Shown here piece by piece: positions 20,045 to 34,400 of a stretch of 64,000 nucleotides of DNA. The stretch comes from Cryphonectria parasitica EP155. Lineage: Eukaryota; Ascomycota; Sordariomycetes; Diaporthales; Cryphonectriaceae. The position numbers were made by a program, and so were the translations under genes. The number at the start of each line of letters is the position of its first letter. Position 1 is the stretch's first letter. Location of the stretch: positions 2,847,501 through 2,911,500 of the forward strand of contig NW_024468917.1 of the NCBI RefSeq assembly GCF_011745365.1, read 5' to 3'. The notes under the pieces are model-generated. The model saw nothing but the letters and a program-made list of their open reading frames with translations. It was not told the DNA's origin and did not search any database.

Positions 20045-21279
20045 ATATCTCGAATTATTACTAATGCTGTTTTCTCTTTGCATATAAATACTGCTTCTCA
20101 AGAGGTTAATAAGGTTTGAATCTGATTTTCTTCTTCAGTTCCTTCTTCTTAGAGCAGTAATTATTACTAGCTCAAGAATATTCATATTAACTTCCTTAAT
20201 ATTACAAACTTCAATACTATCAAGGGAAACCTTAGCTTGATATACGCTTCTTAAGATATTCAAAGCGATATTATATTTTAGAACAACTCACTGCTAAGCT
20301 CTAGCTTTGCTGCTTATTTCGCAAGGCTGAATAATAAGAATTCTATCAAACTAAATCCTATTGTGATATATAAAGCCAGTTAGAAGCTCTTCAGCAAGTA
20401 TCTTACCTGCATCTTCTTCCAATCTAAGCAAGTAAATTCTCTTCTCATTCAATTCTATAATTAGCATAATCTAGTTCCTTGCAATTGCTGCTCTCATCAG
20501 TATGCTACTGCTTGCATGCCTGTTCAGAGATAGCAGATCAATATCAACTAGCTTTTTCTAGAATGCATCTTAATAAAAAGCTTCTTCAATAGGAAGTACA
20601 GCAACTGCATTTATTATACAGAGTCTGAGTATAACTATACTAAAAACTTCTCTTATATTAAAGAGTGCAGTATATAAATAAGATTTCCATTCTGATATTC
20701 TTAATCAGATTTGAGCATATACTAATCATTATTCTTCTTGCAGCATTAGCACTCATTTTACTAACTCAGCTTTCAATATATAATTAAGATAGATTCTCAA
20801 ATCAACTCCAATGCTAATATCAAGCATATTATTAAAGCTTAATACAAGCTTATACAGAATAAAGATATTGTATATAATCAGATTAAATAAATTCTTCTTA
20901 TACTAAGAAAATAATACTTACAGAATACTATAAGTCTTATAACTAACTATAGTTGCAATACTTAAGGAGATTACTGCTAACTTTATCTGTATAGATTAGC
21001 AAGAAGAGTATTGCTCCTTCTGCTTCTAAGAAGGGAGTATCTGAGTCTAAGCAAGCAGCTTTATAATCTATATCTCGCAGCAAGAATAAAAGCAAGAGCA
21101 AGGCTATAATAGGATCTTGTATTGAGAAACGAGCTAAGTTTGTTTAGTTTTAAGATTCTTTCTCTGTTTTTGATAATAATTCTTTAGCAGATAATATGGA
21201 TGATATGAATCTAAACAGGATAAGAAAAGAGCTATTGAATAATATTTATAAATATTCTGATAATAAGAATGATATATAA
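20045..21279 (+). pseudogene. Antisense-gene relic of copy A
   Basis: Aligns gap-free to the spliced antisense gene of G5 (60648-61882). The start codon is ATA instead of ATG; many internal codons are stops. Intron positions are preserved. Confidence 0.85.
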
Positions 21280-21566
21280 AAGTAAGAGATTTCTATAGAT
21301 TGCAGTGTTTCTTTAGTACTCTGCATTTTTTATGCATTGCATTCCAATATACTGCAATTTTTGAATAATGAAAATAGCTTCAGAGCTGATTAACATGCTC
21401 TATGCTGAGTGCTTTGAAATTTTTAAATGAATTTATAGTATTCTGTAGCAAGTAATAGCAGACGATACTTCGTTCCTCTTCCCTTAGCAAAACATATAAG
21501 ATGGAATAAGAAAGATGAAAAGAAAACGTATTTTGCAAACAAAAAGAAAATATAAATAGAAAGAAA

Positions 21567-24500
21567 TCAACTTTCCTTATAAGCTAGGAATGCTAATTTA
21601 GTTAGAATTAGTATAAACATCTCACTTCTATCTGCTTTTTTCTATTCTTATCTCTTCTTCTCTGCTGCTCATATGAAATATTTACTATTACTAATTCCAT
21701 TTCCATCTTCAGCATTATCATCTACTTCAGTTGCTAGCTTAATAATCTCTGAATCAGGACTGGTTTAGCTAGGCATAAGATTGTGCTCAATGATATCTGA
21801 AATTCAGAATGTAGCGTTGTTGCTTAAATCTGCTTTCTAAATTTCGAGAATATTATTGTTTAGTTCCTTTCGCTAGAAAGCTCTTATCGAATCCAGCTTT
21901 TCTGCTAATAGTTAGCTAGATTGAAGCTCGATATCTTCTTTTCAGAACATGAGCATCTCGGGTTCTCAAATGCTATTCATATTCCATACGAACTTTTTGA
22001 GATTAGTAGCTGAATATATATCTTTTAGCAGAACTCCATCTGTAGTCTTGAGCTTATAAGCATGTTTATCTAGAATCTGAGTAATTAGATATGAATTCTT
22101 TCACTTATAAGAAATCTTAGCATTGCATAAGTAGCTCATTTTTTGAATATAATTATAGATAAGCACAAGATCTTTAATACTCAGTTAAGATTTTTATATT
22201 AGATTCTGCATTTAACTTTTAGCTGCAATCTTTTAATAGTATGCCTAAACAGCTTTAATTGCTTTCTGTATATTATCTTCCTTAGCTGCAATCATTTTCA
22301 ATTGCATTTCAAATGCTTTCTGAGGGGATTAGTTTTCGGTTTATATAAGAACTCTTTACGTTGGGATTTCAGTTTCAATTGGAATAAGCAGCTTTCAACC
22401 GAAAATCAAATAGAAGAAGCTATATCTATGCAATTAGCAGATTATAGTTTTTTCAGCAAAAAGTGCAAGTTTCAAGTATTGCTTCTATTTTCAGAATTGA
22501 ATATTAGCTAGCTTAATAAAAGCACTTGCTAAGAAAAGATAACTAGCTTCTACTTATTCTTAAGTATGGGAATTGTAACTAGAGATCTGGATAAGCAGGA
22601 TTTCAAGAGCTTTAATAGTCTTTGCTATCTCAGCCTTGTTTTCTGATTCTCTGTTAATAGTAATTTTGAGAAAGCATCCGAATACAAGAATAATCTCTTC
22701 CAAAATAAACTTTCTTATTTCTGCAGCTATAGCTTTCTTAAAGGATCTTGCAAGCATATAGCTGATCAGATCACAGCAAGCCTTTGCAAGATATTTGTAA
22801 CTGCTATTCTCAGCTATATATTGAATGTTAATACTGATTCTTGTAAAGGATTAACTTGAAAGGATTGGGATCACTTCTTCCTTTCACATCTTTGAATCGA
22901 ACTTTGCATACTTCTTGCAATCCGAGATAGCATTAGCTATATCTGTTCAGAGATCTCTTCAGTAGTAGAATTGCTTGATACAAGCTACTGTAGAATCTTG
23001 ATCTCAATATTCAAACTTAGTATAACATTCTCTAATAATTCAGCAATGAAGATCAGAATCATCTACTACTCGTTAGCATAGAAGTTTCGTATTAGTGCAG
23101 CGCTACAGAGCCTGATTAAATACTTAATGCTTTAATGCCTTTACTATGAAATTCTTACAATTCTTTTTGAAGAGTTTTGATAGAATAATCCTGTGATATA
23201 AGAACTCTGCATACTGTTTCAACTATTCTATCTATTAAAGAATTGGATTTAGCAGTAGTATTAGATTAGCTTTATCTGAATTTATGCTGTTAAGCTGAGC
23301 ATTATACTAGTTCTCAATATTGTTATCTTTATCTTCCTTAGGTAGCATTGAGTATAGAGATTGAGAAAGAGCATTAGCTATAGGATTCTTTAACTCGGGA
23401 ATGTATTTGATAGTAAAGTTAAACATCTTGATTACTGCTATCCATCTATTCAGAAGAGTACTGAGTATGTTATTCATTCCTCTATTGAATTAGTTTACTA
23501 GAATGTAAGCATTGATTTTCAAAATGAAATAGCAACTATAGAGATGCTGCTGAAGAGATTGTAAAGCATAGAGAATAATGCAATACTCCTTCTTAGTAGC
23601 ATTGTATTTCTGTACTATAACTATTCAGATTCTGCTAATGAAATATGCTAGCTTTCGTTTATCTTCTACTATTTGCATTAATGCAGCACTTTAGCTTAAT
23701 AAGCTTGCATTTATCATAAGAACGATCTTTCTAGCATTAGTGCTATAATTAATTGAAATGATAACTAAACGAGATGTGAATATCCGAATAAGTATAGCAA
23801 TAGCTTCTTTCTGTTCCTTTTCCCATCTCTATACAGCATCTTTCTTAAGAAGATTATAGAGTAATCAGGCAATAATTGCAAAGTTCCAAATTCAAGCTGC
23901 ATAATAAACAATCAGTTCAATGAAAAAGCGGATATTCTTGATATTCTTGCATTCTATTCAGGCTAGAAGCTTTTCTACCTTCCTATTCTGAGATTGTTGT
24001 TCGCTGGAATCAATAATATAATCAATTATATCAACTTTTACTTAGCACTATTCTAACTTAAATGCTGAGATTATAGCTCCAGCTAGCTCTGCATTTATAA
24101 GAATCTTGTTAAGGTTTCCGATATGCTTAGCAATGTATCTATACACTCCGGAAAGGCTCGAAACCTCTTTATTTCCATAGATTATTGTAGAATTACAAAT
24201 AGGAATGTTATCAAGAAAAAGCTAGCATATATAAGAAATAAGATTATACAGAAGTCTAACTATTATCCTCATAAACTGAGCAACAGAGTTAGTAGCATTC
24301 TGGAATAGAATATATATCCTGAACAAGCCTAAAAGCATTGAAAAGATCATTATATCCCTGCTATTAGGATGCAGTTGCACTTAATTGTATTTGAAAAAGA
24401 AATTGAGCAGTAAAAGAATCTTGCATATAGCAAACTCCTCCAAGAATTCATCTGAAGCAGGCAGCATGAAAGCATCCTTAAAGCTATACTTATTATACTT

Positions 24501-27500
24501 TTGAGCATTATTAATCAGATATAAGCTACTATTCTTTTTGATAATTAGAAATCAGTTATTTCTATATAATATATAGCTTTCTTCAATAATTTTCCGCCTG
24601 ATATATTGTTTTAGAAGCTCTATTAACTTTAGCTTGAGAGCATTAGGAATTGGAATGTGCTTCGCTTGAAAGATCTCGTAAAATACAGTTTTGATTTCTT
24701 GCAAGAAAGCTACTTTCTCAATAATCTTTCCAATCTCAGTAAAGTCCTATGCAAAAGCTTTGATCCTGTTTCTTAATATATATTTGAACATTTCCTTCTC
24801 AGCTTTAGAAAACCCTTTATAGTTTTTCTCTTATATAGCAGCTCATTAATCAGATCTTAGATGCTGATCAGAATTCAGATCGCTGAATTTGGGTTTAATC
24901 TACTCATCATATTTAGTAAGCTTTGTAGATTGCTGAGCTCGTTTCATCTTCTCAATCTTAGCAAGCTTCCACTCAATCATTCCTTCCAGTACTGAATTAT
25001 TAGGCTGAGAATCATTAATTAGCTTGATCTTCTTATCTTTGAGCTTATAAAGAGTATTAATTAAGCTTAAAACATCTTTTCTTTCCTTCCCCATACAATG
25101 TAGCTAGCATAAATAGCGCTAGCTGCTATGCATTCCATACAAGCAAAACCCTTAAGTTACTCCTTTCTCATTTACTATAGAGCAACCCTTCTTCAACTTT
25201 CTTCCCATCAGTTCTACTATTAACTCATTCATAACAGCTGCAATATCTCATTCAGATATAAACATCACAGCTGTATCTCTCTCCTCCAACAATACCCACT
25301 CTGGAACGACTTCTCCGCTAACAGCTCTGCATTTCTTAGAATAGCTGCTAGCACTCAGTTTTTTGGTATGGTTCTGTATAAACTCTTCCCTTCAAGGAGT
25401 TTCTGATTGCTGATTGTAGTAATTAGTTGTACTTCTCCAAAAGCGAAGCTTGTACAGAGAAATCTGGGAATGGAGTAATTAAAGAAAAGCTTGATTTGCA
25501 TTATAAACAGCATTTCTAATAGTATAGAATGATTTAGCAATATTAATCTGTTATTAATAATATAGAATATTATCTGTTTAGAGAAGCTGCTATAGAAAAT
25601 ATTAGTTTTAAGAATTTTAATAAGTGCTATATCTGATCTATTATATATGCATAAGATAATATTCAATGTTAGCATATAAGATAAGTGTATGCTCGAATAC
25701 AGAGAGAGAGCTACTAAGCTTATTTCAGCATCTGTATTCAGCATTGCTTGTATAAGTTTATTCTCTTTATCTTCCAGCTGCAGAGAAATGTATGCTACCG
25801 GAGCGATGCTCCTATCTCGGATGCTGCTGAGAGCAGTTATAGAAGCTGTTACAGAAGGAAATGAGAATTTGTTAAAGGTTCGAATTATGTTAACAGTAAG
25901 CTTGATATAGCTAGATTTAGCAACAAGAGATAAAGCTTGAACTGCAGATAGTTGAGCTAGTCTCGAAAAGTATTCAGTAATATTCCGAGTATTGATAATC
26001 TAATTATTAATAAGTTCTTCAGATTGGGAAAGTATTGAGATTCCGGATTTATACTGCAATGAATTAGCTAATCCAGCAGTATCTGCCTTATATAGGTTCA
26101 AGCTGGTTTGATTATTGAGATCAATAACTTTTCAAGCTTCAGAGCTGACTTCTTGAAAACTATAAATCAGATAAGCTTCTTATTTTAGTAATATAATTAT
26201 TATCTTCTAGCCTGAGATCTTTAACGAGTAGTTTAGAAACTAATTCAGAAGCTTGTTACTAATAGCTTGAATTGTTAGCTCTCTGTTCAGACTGTTGGAT
26301 TGCTTGTTGGATTTCTCTAGTCCAATATTCCCGAAATATATAAAGATCTCAATAGTTCTTATACTTGCATTTCCTTCAACCTCACCATTATCATACCTAG
26401 CCTTCCCAATACAGCGCTTCTTTACTTCACCTGCATTTACCTGAGCTTGAACAAGCCTAACACTTACAGCATTAATGCTAAAAAGCTTTAGTAGATACAG
26501 TTCAGCTTAAGCTGAAATAAGATATAACTTTCCTACTTAAATCTTACTAGCATTGCTAAAGATCTCAATATTATTGATCCTATACTAATTATTGCATCTA
26601 GGAATGGAATCAGTTTCTTTTCATAATATCTTATTCTTAGCTATCTCAGAATCTCTACGCTATTTCTCATTCTCTTAAATCAGGCTGATATATTAAGAGA
26701 TCCAAGAATCCTCAATACCCTTCAGCTACTAATCCTTACAGAAACTAAGAATCAGACGGATCATACTGCCTTTGAAGTTATCTCGAGCGGATATAATCTA
26801 GCTATATAATACTAGTTTTGATCTAGAATTCAGAAACTCTAAGCAATTGCTAAGATGCTATTCTAGCTTCGCTAATATTGAAGTATAGCAAATGCTATAG
26901 TTTATAATAATACGGAGTTTCATGTACTTATAAGCTCTATGGAACTTCGATCTACAGCTGTAGCATCTGTACAGAGTTCCATTCTTCTTTAGAATTTCAT
27001 TGATCTTCGCTTACTATACTTCAGAATACTGCTCCCTCTCGTTCTCCGGACTTGTATAGATAATACTTATCTGTAAGGAATTTGCATTCTCCTGAAAAGG
27101 ATTTCTTGCAGAAACAGTTTGGAAATGTCTGATTAGTTATAAGATCTTCTATAGAGCTTTAGTTTGATTATATAAGATATCCTGCATCTATCTAAGAGTA
27201 TTAGTCTGCAGCTTTAAGGATTTTGCTATTACAATTTGATTAATACAGAGTTGTTTCATTATTGAAGCTAACTGATTGTATTCTTAGTTGCTCTTCTAAG
27301 CAGATTCAGCTTTTAAGATCTGCTTAGTTAGTTCAGGCTGAGCTTGCTAATCACAAGTTGATTATTGAAGCAGTTAATAGTATAATAGCTCTATTACTTG
27401 TTTCAACAGATTTATTAGTTGACTGAGAGCATTATGTATCGAATATAGAACAGGAATGAGCTGTGTTTAGTTAAGAACTAGCTAAGATAAAAGCATAGAA

Positions 27501-29010
27501 GGATCTTGGAATTGAGCTTATTAATGAAGTTAAAGGTTGGTAGCACTGGAAGCAAGTTAGTCTTGAATCTTCTCCTGGAGTACTTCACGATAAACCTCCA
27601 ACAGCTTTTCCATAAGATAAGGCTACTTCTTGTTGCTAATGCTTTCAGCAGTAATATCATGATTAGCTTGAAAGCGCTTGATTCAGATTGAAGAGAGCTT
27701 TATTTATGCTTCTGCTACAGATTAACTATCTCTGATCTTAAAACGAATAAGAGCATTATTATAATCTACAATGAATAATCAGAAGCTAGCAGTATCAGTA
27801 ATAAAACGATTGTTAATAATGTTCAGGCGCTTCTGCTCGGGAGTATACGCCTGGAGATAGTTTCAAGAGCGATAAGCAACTAACAGTTGCTTCTTCTATT
27901 CATTCCAAGTTTTAGCGCTTATAGTAAATCTCTCTACTTTTCCAGCAACAATTGTATCTGCACAGAAGCTTTTCATGAAGTTAAATGCTTAAGTATTATT
28001 AATTTCTTTAATCTAATGCTACTAATCGAATCGCTTCAGCTACAAGGAAACTTCTATACAAGCAAACAATATTAATCCACTATCAGCAAGCTTACTATAG
28101 GAGAGGAATCTGAAGTTCTAACTATAGTGGTTGTTAGCTAGGTAGTTAGCCGAACTAGGTATCTGATTGGAAGAGCTCTCAGATGTAAAGGCTATCTTCC
28201 CTCTTGGTTGTTGCTTCCTTCAATATTTCTTTGCTTTCCTGGTTCAAAGTTCTTGAGTTGAGAGCGTTACAGCCGGAATGCCTTCTGTATCTTGCAGAAA
28301 ACAATATTATGGAGATCAAGAGGGTTTAGGTGCTTGAAAGAGGTTTAGTTTGTAAGTGGAGCGTGCATAAAGTTTATCTTATAATGAATAATAAGAGATT
28401 GAATTAGCTATTCTGTATTGCATTGGGATTTTCTTTATTAATAGTTCTGCTAATCAATAGAAGCATTTCTAACTAGATATAAAGCGTTGATTAAAGTTTG
28501 ATATTGGATAATATTATTATAATTCTCAACTTCTATTCCTTGTATGTACTAACAGTTTCTCATCTTCACCTCCCTGTATCCTTCGCTTTTGAGATAATGC
28601 AATCAGCAAGCTTTTGATTCAAAGAATCAATGTGGCCAGATATATTCAGATAGAGCATGCTAATCGAACCATTGCAAGAAGCATAAACCTTGTTAACTAT
28701 ACTACTTTTCTCTACAGAGTACTATCTATCAAAAGCATTCTACTCTGTAATTTAATCATAAATCCATATCCAACATAGTTAAACTTTCCGCTGCAGCTTG
28801 TACAGATCTAAGCTGTATCAGCTTCTGTATAGAATCGTTGATTAATATGAGAAATATTGGAAAAAGGAATTCGTTTCTTCATAATATTAGCTTACAAGCT
28901 CAACGCATTATTTACTGATCTACAATCAGAACTCATACCACTCCTTCTCTATTCACCCATCTCCTCTCTACAAAAGATCTCAGGCATAATCCAGAGTCCA
29001 GACATAATAT
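21567..29010 (-). pseudogene. gag-pol relic of copy A
   Basis: Minus strand. gag runs from about 29010, with the zinc-knuckle remnant near 26923-26964. Protease is at 25744-25355: the frame begins MLNTDAEISLV where DTGA is expected (Asp-to-Asn, Gly-to-Asp). RT and RNase H lie near 24900-23350, and integrase near 23100-22400 (ARSFKKAIAAEIRKFILEEI at 22757). The end is at 21567-21569. Position x here equals 60513 minus the coordinate in copy B. All domains contain stops. Confidence 0.85.
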
Positions 29011-29181
29011 ACAGCTTATTATATAAGCATAATAGATAAAGGAAATAGAAGAGCTTAGCAGGGAAAAAGAGTGCGTCCGTTCATAGAGTAAACTTGCTGC
29101 TCTTACTAATCCTCACGAACTATGATGCAAACAGCTCTAAGCTACCAGCCTGAACAGCTAAGTCTACACTTACCGTACTAT

Positions 29182-29500
29182 TGAACCAGAACTAGAGCGC
29201 TATCGCTCTCGAAAGAAAAAGGAACAAATAGCTACCGAAGCAATGAGCAAGAGCTTGTGTAACCCAAGCGTGCCTGTGCAGATGAAAACAGCAAACTAAG
29301 GCTATACAGGTGCAAGAACAGGGTGAAAAACCTATCTTAGATCTGTCTAAAGGATTCAAAATTGAAAGGAAGAGAAAGGATGCTTCATTGTTGCTTATAG
29401 CTAAAGAATTTGAAAAGTGGGTGGTATTCTTTATATGTATGAGGATCCTTGACCCACTGTACTCCATGTCTCACGGACTACCACCCTGGCCACCACAACA
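29182..29500 (-). repeat. 5' LTR of G copy A
   Basis: 319 bp. The inner (left) end is mutated (AGAGCGCTATCGCTCTCG for AGGGCGCCGTCGCCCTCG); the outer end ACTACCACCCTGGCCACC is intact. Confidence 0.9.
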
Positions 29501-31012
29501 CTAAGAGTCTCGCTTCTATTGTTTTGCTAATCTGTTGGTACTCTAGCACTGTTTGAATTCGCTTATTACTAGGTTCTTTTCCTTGAACTGCTAGCTCTGC
29601 TAACTTGGAAATATATGAGAAGTTGTATAAAGCTTCTTTTTCTGAGTATTTTTCAATTACTAGCTTTGATCCTGCGCTGTTGATTATAACTATTTCTCTA
29701 GGTACAGCTTGTTTCCATAAGACTTAGCTAGTAATTCAATCAATTTGAGAATTATGCTTCTTAAGCTATAGAAGCTCTATAATCAGCTCATGCTATACTA
29801 TATCCGTGATATTAAAGGAAGCTCTGGTTATGTATTCTTGGATTAAGATAGATAAATGATTAGTTTCCTTATCAATTATTTCTTGATTGTATGCAACAGA
29901 TTATTCTTTTATAATACTGAGAATATATAAGCATCTCTTTCATCTTTATTGTAATTATGCTTAATTGATGATGTGTAGAGATATAAAGTTTCTTTAAGCG
30001 CTACTATTCAATAGTGCGCTATATTTGTATTCTTAAATATATATATTGAACTTGATATGAGTATAATCTGTTCTAGAAGCTTTATATAGAAACTATTCTA
30101 GTCTGATTATCTGCAATCTCTTTACAAGCAATCCTGTTCTTTTGAGTTTGTTAAGAACTGCTTGTTCTTCTGAGCTTGCTTTGCTGCTTCTTAAGCGAGC
30201 TTCTTAGCTTGCTTTTGCTTGTATTATTATTATTTCTAATCTTTCTTCTATCAATGCTAATCGCAAACTTTGTTATTAATATAGATTATGCAGAATATTA
30301 TCTTGCATTGCTATTATTCTATCTTTTTATTTACGTATTGTATAGAATAATTGTTTAGTAGCTCGATGTATGCATTATAATATTGCTTATTGAAAACTTC
30401 TCTGAAGCGGAGTTTCTATTCTTTAACAGCTTGAAGAATCTATTCTAGTTCTCTAACAGGGAACTATTCGTATTGCACTTTTTTCAAGAAATGCGTTCTG
30501 CAGCTATGATAAATACAGAAGATTCAAGCTAGTTCGTGATATAGGTTGTAAAGTGAACTAATTCAAGGATCTTCGCTTTATTATGCTTTAATATCTTGCA
30601 AGGGAATGCAGATAAAGAGCTTTTCTAATTCTATCTTATAAACAAGATATTTAATCTCTATTGTTTCCTTGTTCTACTCAATATCAAAGGGGAATCTTCC
30701 TATAGATTTCTCGGGTTCATTGTTTATAGGAGATTCTAGTAAACTGTTAGATTGCTTATTCTGGCTTGATCTTTCTGTTGCTTGAGAAGCGTTTTCAGTG
30801 TTGTTTAAATATTCATATCAATAACCAAGAAGGTATTATCCTTTATTCATATCCCTGGTTATAGTGCTTAGCATAGGTAATAAGGAATGATGAAGGGTAT
30901 TATTACTAAGCTCTTCTTCCAATGCTTGAATGCTCTGTTCCACGATATTAGAGCAGTTCGAGTTGCTATTCATAAGGATGCTAAGCATATATTCTCATTC
31001 TACTGTTGCTAT
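29501..31012 (-). pseudogene. C1 middle segment (5' pol region)
   Basis: Collinear with C2 43613-45123. Read on the minus strand it is the region between gag and RT, including the protease, with many stops. No intact domain is readable. Confidence 0.7.
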
Positions 31013-31331
31013 TGTTGTGGTGGCCAGGGTGGTAGTCCGTGGGACATGGAGTACAGTAGGTCAAGAGTCCTTATACATATAAAGAATACCACCCACTTTT
31101 CAAATTCTTTAGCTATAAGCAACAATCAAGCATCCTTTCTCTTCCTTTCAATTTTGAACCCTTTGGACAGATCTAAGACAGGTTTTTCACTCTGTTCTTG
31201 CGCCTGTGTAGCCTTAGTTTGCTATTCTCATCTGTACAGGCATGCTTGGATTGCATGAGCTCTTGCTTATTGCTTCAGTAGCTATTTGTTCCTTTTTCTT
31301 TCGAGAGCAACAGCGCTCTAGTTCTGATTCA
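31013..31331 (+). repeat. 5' LTR of G copy B
   Basis: 319 bp; outer end unmutated (TGTTGTGGTGGCCAGGGTGG), inner end mutated (GAGAGCAACAGCGCTCTAG). Confidence 0.9.
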
Positions 31332-31499
31332 ATGGTATAATGAGTATAAACTTAGCTGTTTAGGCTGGTAGCTTAGGGCTGTTTGCGTTACAGTTTGTAA
31401 GGATTAGTAAGAGTAGCAAGTTTATCCTATGAATAGATGTACTCTTTTTCTCTGCTGAGCTTTTCTATTTCCTTTATCTATTATGCTTATACAATAAGC

Positions 31500-34400
31500 T
31501 GTGCATTATATCTGAACTCTGGATCATGCTTGAGATCTCTTGTAGAGAGGAGATGAGTAGATAGAGAAGGAGTAGTATAAGTTCTGATTATAGGCTAGTA
31601 AATGATGCATTGAGCTTGCGAGCTAATATTACGAAGAAATGAATTCCTTTTTCCAACATTTCCCATATTAATCAACAATTCTATATAGAAGCTGATATAG
31701 CTTAGATCTGTATAAGCTGCAGCAAAAAGTTTAACTATGTTGGATATGAGTTTATGATTAAATTATAGAATGAAATGCTTTTGGTAAATAATATTCTGTA
31801 GAGAAAAATAGCATGATTAACAAGATCTATGCTTCTTACAATAGTCTGATTAGCATATTTTATCTGAATATATCTAGCTATATTGATTCTTTAGATCAAA
31901 AGCTTGCTGATTGCATTATTTTAAAAGCGAAGAATACAAAGAAATAAAGATAAGAAACTATTAATATATACAAGAAATAGAAATTAAGGATTATAATAAT
32001 ATTATCCAATATCGAATTTTAATTAATATTTTATATCTAATCAGAAATGCTTCTATTAATTAGCAGAACTATTAATAAAGGAAATCCCAATGCAGTATAG
32101 AATAGCTAATTCAATCCTTTGTTATTTATTATAAGATAAATCTTATATATGCTTTACTTATAGATTAAATCTTCTTTAAGCATCTGAACTCTCTTGATTT
32201 TTATAGTATTATCTTCTGCAGAATATGAAAGGCATTCCAGCTGTAGCGCTTTCAACTCAAGGATCTCGAATCAGGAAAGCAAAGAAATATCGGAGGAAGC
32301 AATAATCAAGAGGGAAGATAGCTTTCACATCTGAAAGCTCTTCCAATCAGATATTCAGTTCAGCTGATTATCTAGCTAATAATCACTATAGTTAGAACTT
32401 CAGATTTCCTTTTCACAGTAAGCTTGCTAATAGTAAGTTAATGTTGTTTGCTTGTATGAAAGTCTTCTTGTAGCTAAAGCAATTCAACTGGTGGCGTTAG
32501 ATTAAAGGGATTGATGATATTCAAGCATTCAACTTCATGAAAGGCTTCTGTGCAGATACAATCGTTGCTGAAGAAGTGGAGAGATTTATTACAAGTGCTA
32601 AAACTTAGAATGAACAGAAGGAGCAACTGTTAGTTGCTTATTGCTCTTGGGACTATTTTCAAGCATATATTTCCAAGCAGAAGCATCTGAATATTATTAA
32701 TAACTGTTTTATTACTAATGCTACTAGCTTCTGATTATTCATTATAGATTATAACAATGCTTTTACTTATTTTAAGATTAGAGATAATTAATCTGTAGCA
32801 GAAGCATGAATGAAGCTCTCTTCGATCTGGATTAAGCATTTCCAAGCTGATTATAGTATTACTGCTGAAAGCATCAGCAATAAGAAGTAGCCTTATCTTA
32901 TGGAAAAGCTGTTAGAGATTCATCGTAAAGCATTTCAGAAGAAGATTCAAGACTAACTTGCTTCCAATACTACTAATCTTCAACTTCATCAATAAGCTTA
33001 ATTTCAAGATCTTTCTATGCTTTCACCTCAGCTAGTCCTTAATCAGATATAGCTCATTCCTATTCTATATTTAATATATAATACTTCTAGTTAACCAATA
33101 AACTCATTGAAATAAGCAGTAAGGCTATCATACTATTAACTGCTTCAATAGTTAACTTATAATTAGTAAGCTTAGCTTAAACTAACTAAGCAGATCTTGA
33201 AAGCTGAATCTGCTCAGAAGAGCAATTAAGAATATAACCAGTTAGCTTTAATAATAAAGCAACTTTATATTAACTAAATTGCAATAGCAAAATCCTTAAA
33301 GCTACAAACTAATACTTTCAAACAGATACAGAATATCTTATATAATCAAACTAAAGCTCTACAGAAGATCTTATAACTAATCAAGCATTTCTAAACTGTT
33401 TCTGCAAGAAATTCTTTCTAGAGAAATGCAAATTCCTTGTAGATGGATATTATCTATACAAGTTTGGAGAATGAGAGTAAGCAGTACTCTGAAGTATAGC
33501 AAGCAGAGATTAATAAAATTCTGAAGAAGAACGGAACTCTATGCAGATGCTACAGCTATAGATCGAAATCCTATAGAGCTCATGAATGCATAGAACTCCG
33601 TACTATTATGAACTGTAGCATTTGCTATACTCTAGTATTAGTAAAGCTAGAGTAGCATCTTAGCAATTGCTTAGAGTTTCTGGATTCTAGATTAAAATTA
33701 GTATTATATAGCTAGATTATATCCGCTCGAGATAATCCCAAAAGCAATATAATCCGTTTAATTCTCAGTTTCTGTAAGAATTAGCAGCTAAAGAGTATTG
33801 AGAATTCTTGGATCTTTTAATATATTAGCTTGATTTAAGAGAACAAGAAATAATATAAAGATTCTAAGATAATCAAGAATAAGATACTATAAGAAGAAAC
33901 TAACTCTATTCCCAAATGCAATAATTAGTATAGAACTAATAATATTGAGATTCTTAGCAATGCTAGCAAGATTCAAGTAGGGAAGTTATATCTCATTTCA
34001 ACCCAAGCTGAACTATATCTATCAAAGCTTCTTAGCATTAATGCTGTAAATATTAAGCTTATTCAAGCTCAGATAAATGCAGATAAAGCAAAGAAGCGCT
34101 ATATTGAAAAGGCTGAATATAATGATGGTAAGATTGGAGGAAATGCAAGTATAAGAATTATTAAGATTTCTATATATTTCGGAAATATTGAATCAGAGAA
34201 ATTCAATAAGCAATTCAATAGTCTAAATAGAAAGCTAATAGTTCAAGCTATTAGTAACAAGCTTCTAAATCAGTTTCTAAATTACTTATTAAAGATTTTA
34301 AGCTGAAAGATAATAGTTATATTATCAGAATAAGAAGCTTATCTGATTCATAGTTTTCAAGGAATTAGCTCTAGAGCTCGAAAAGTTGTTAATCTCAATA

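Larger units (their letters stand above)
13229..29500 (-). mobile_element. Family G retrotransposon copy A (full length, RIP-decayed)
   Basis: LTRs of 319 bp at 13229-13547 and 29182-29500, flanked by CTAA (13225-13228 and 29501-29504). Removing nested element D and one CTAT leaves exactly 12,307 bp, the same as copy B. Minus-strand order: 5' LTR, gag, protease, RT, RNase H, integrase (about 29000 to 21567), antisense gene relic (20045-21279, plus), ORF3 relic (19427-18924 and 14958-13798), 3' LTR. It aligns base for base with G5 over long stretches (constant offset 44568 left of D, 40603 right of D). Stops are frequent in all frames. The insertion site is within pol of C1. Confidence 0.92.

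Noticed and set aside
30887..31258. Plus frame of 123 codons crossing into the B LTR, and similar MEYSGSRVLIHIK frames at each G LTR
   Set aside because: Recurring translation of the LTR itself in all copies; the frame is short, lies in the TATA/leader region and shows no protein-like constraint.
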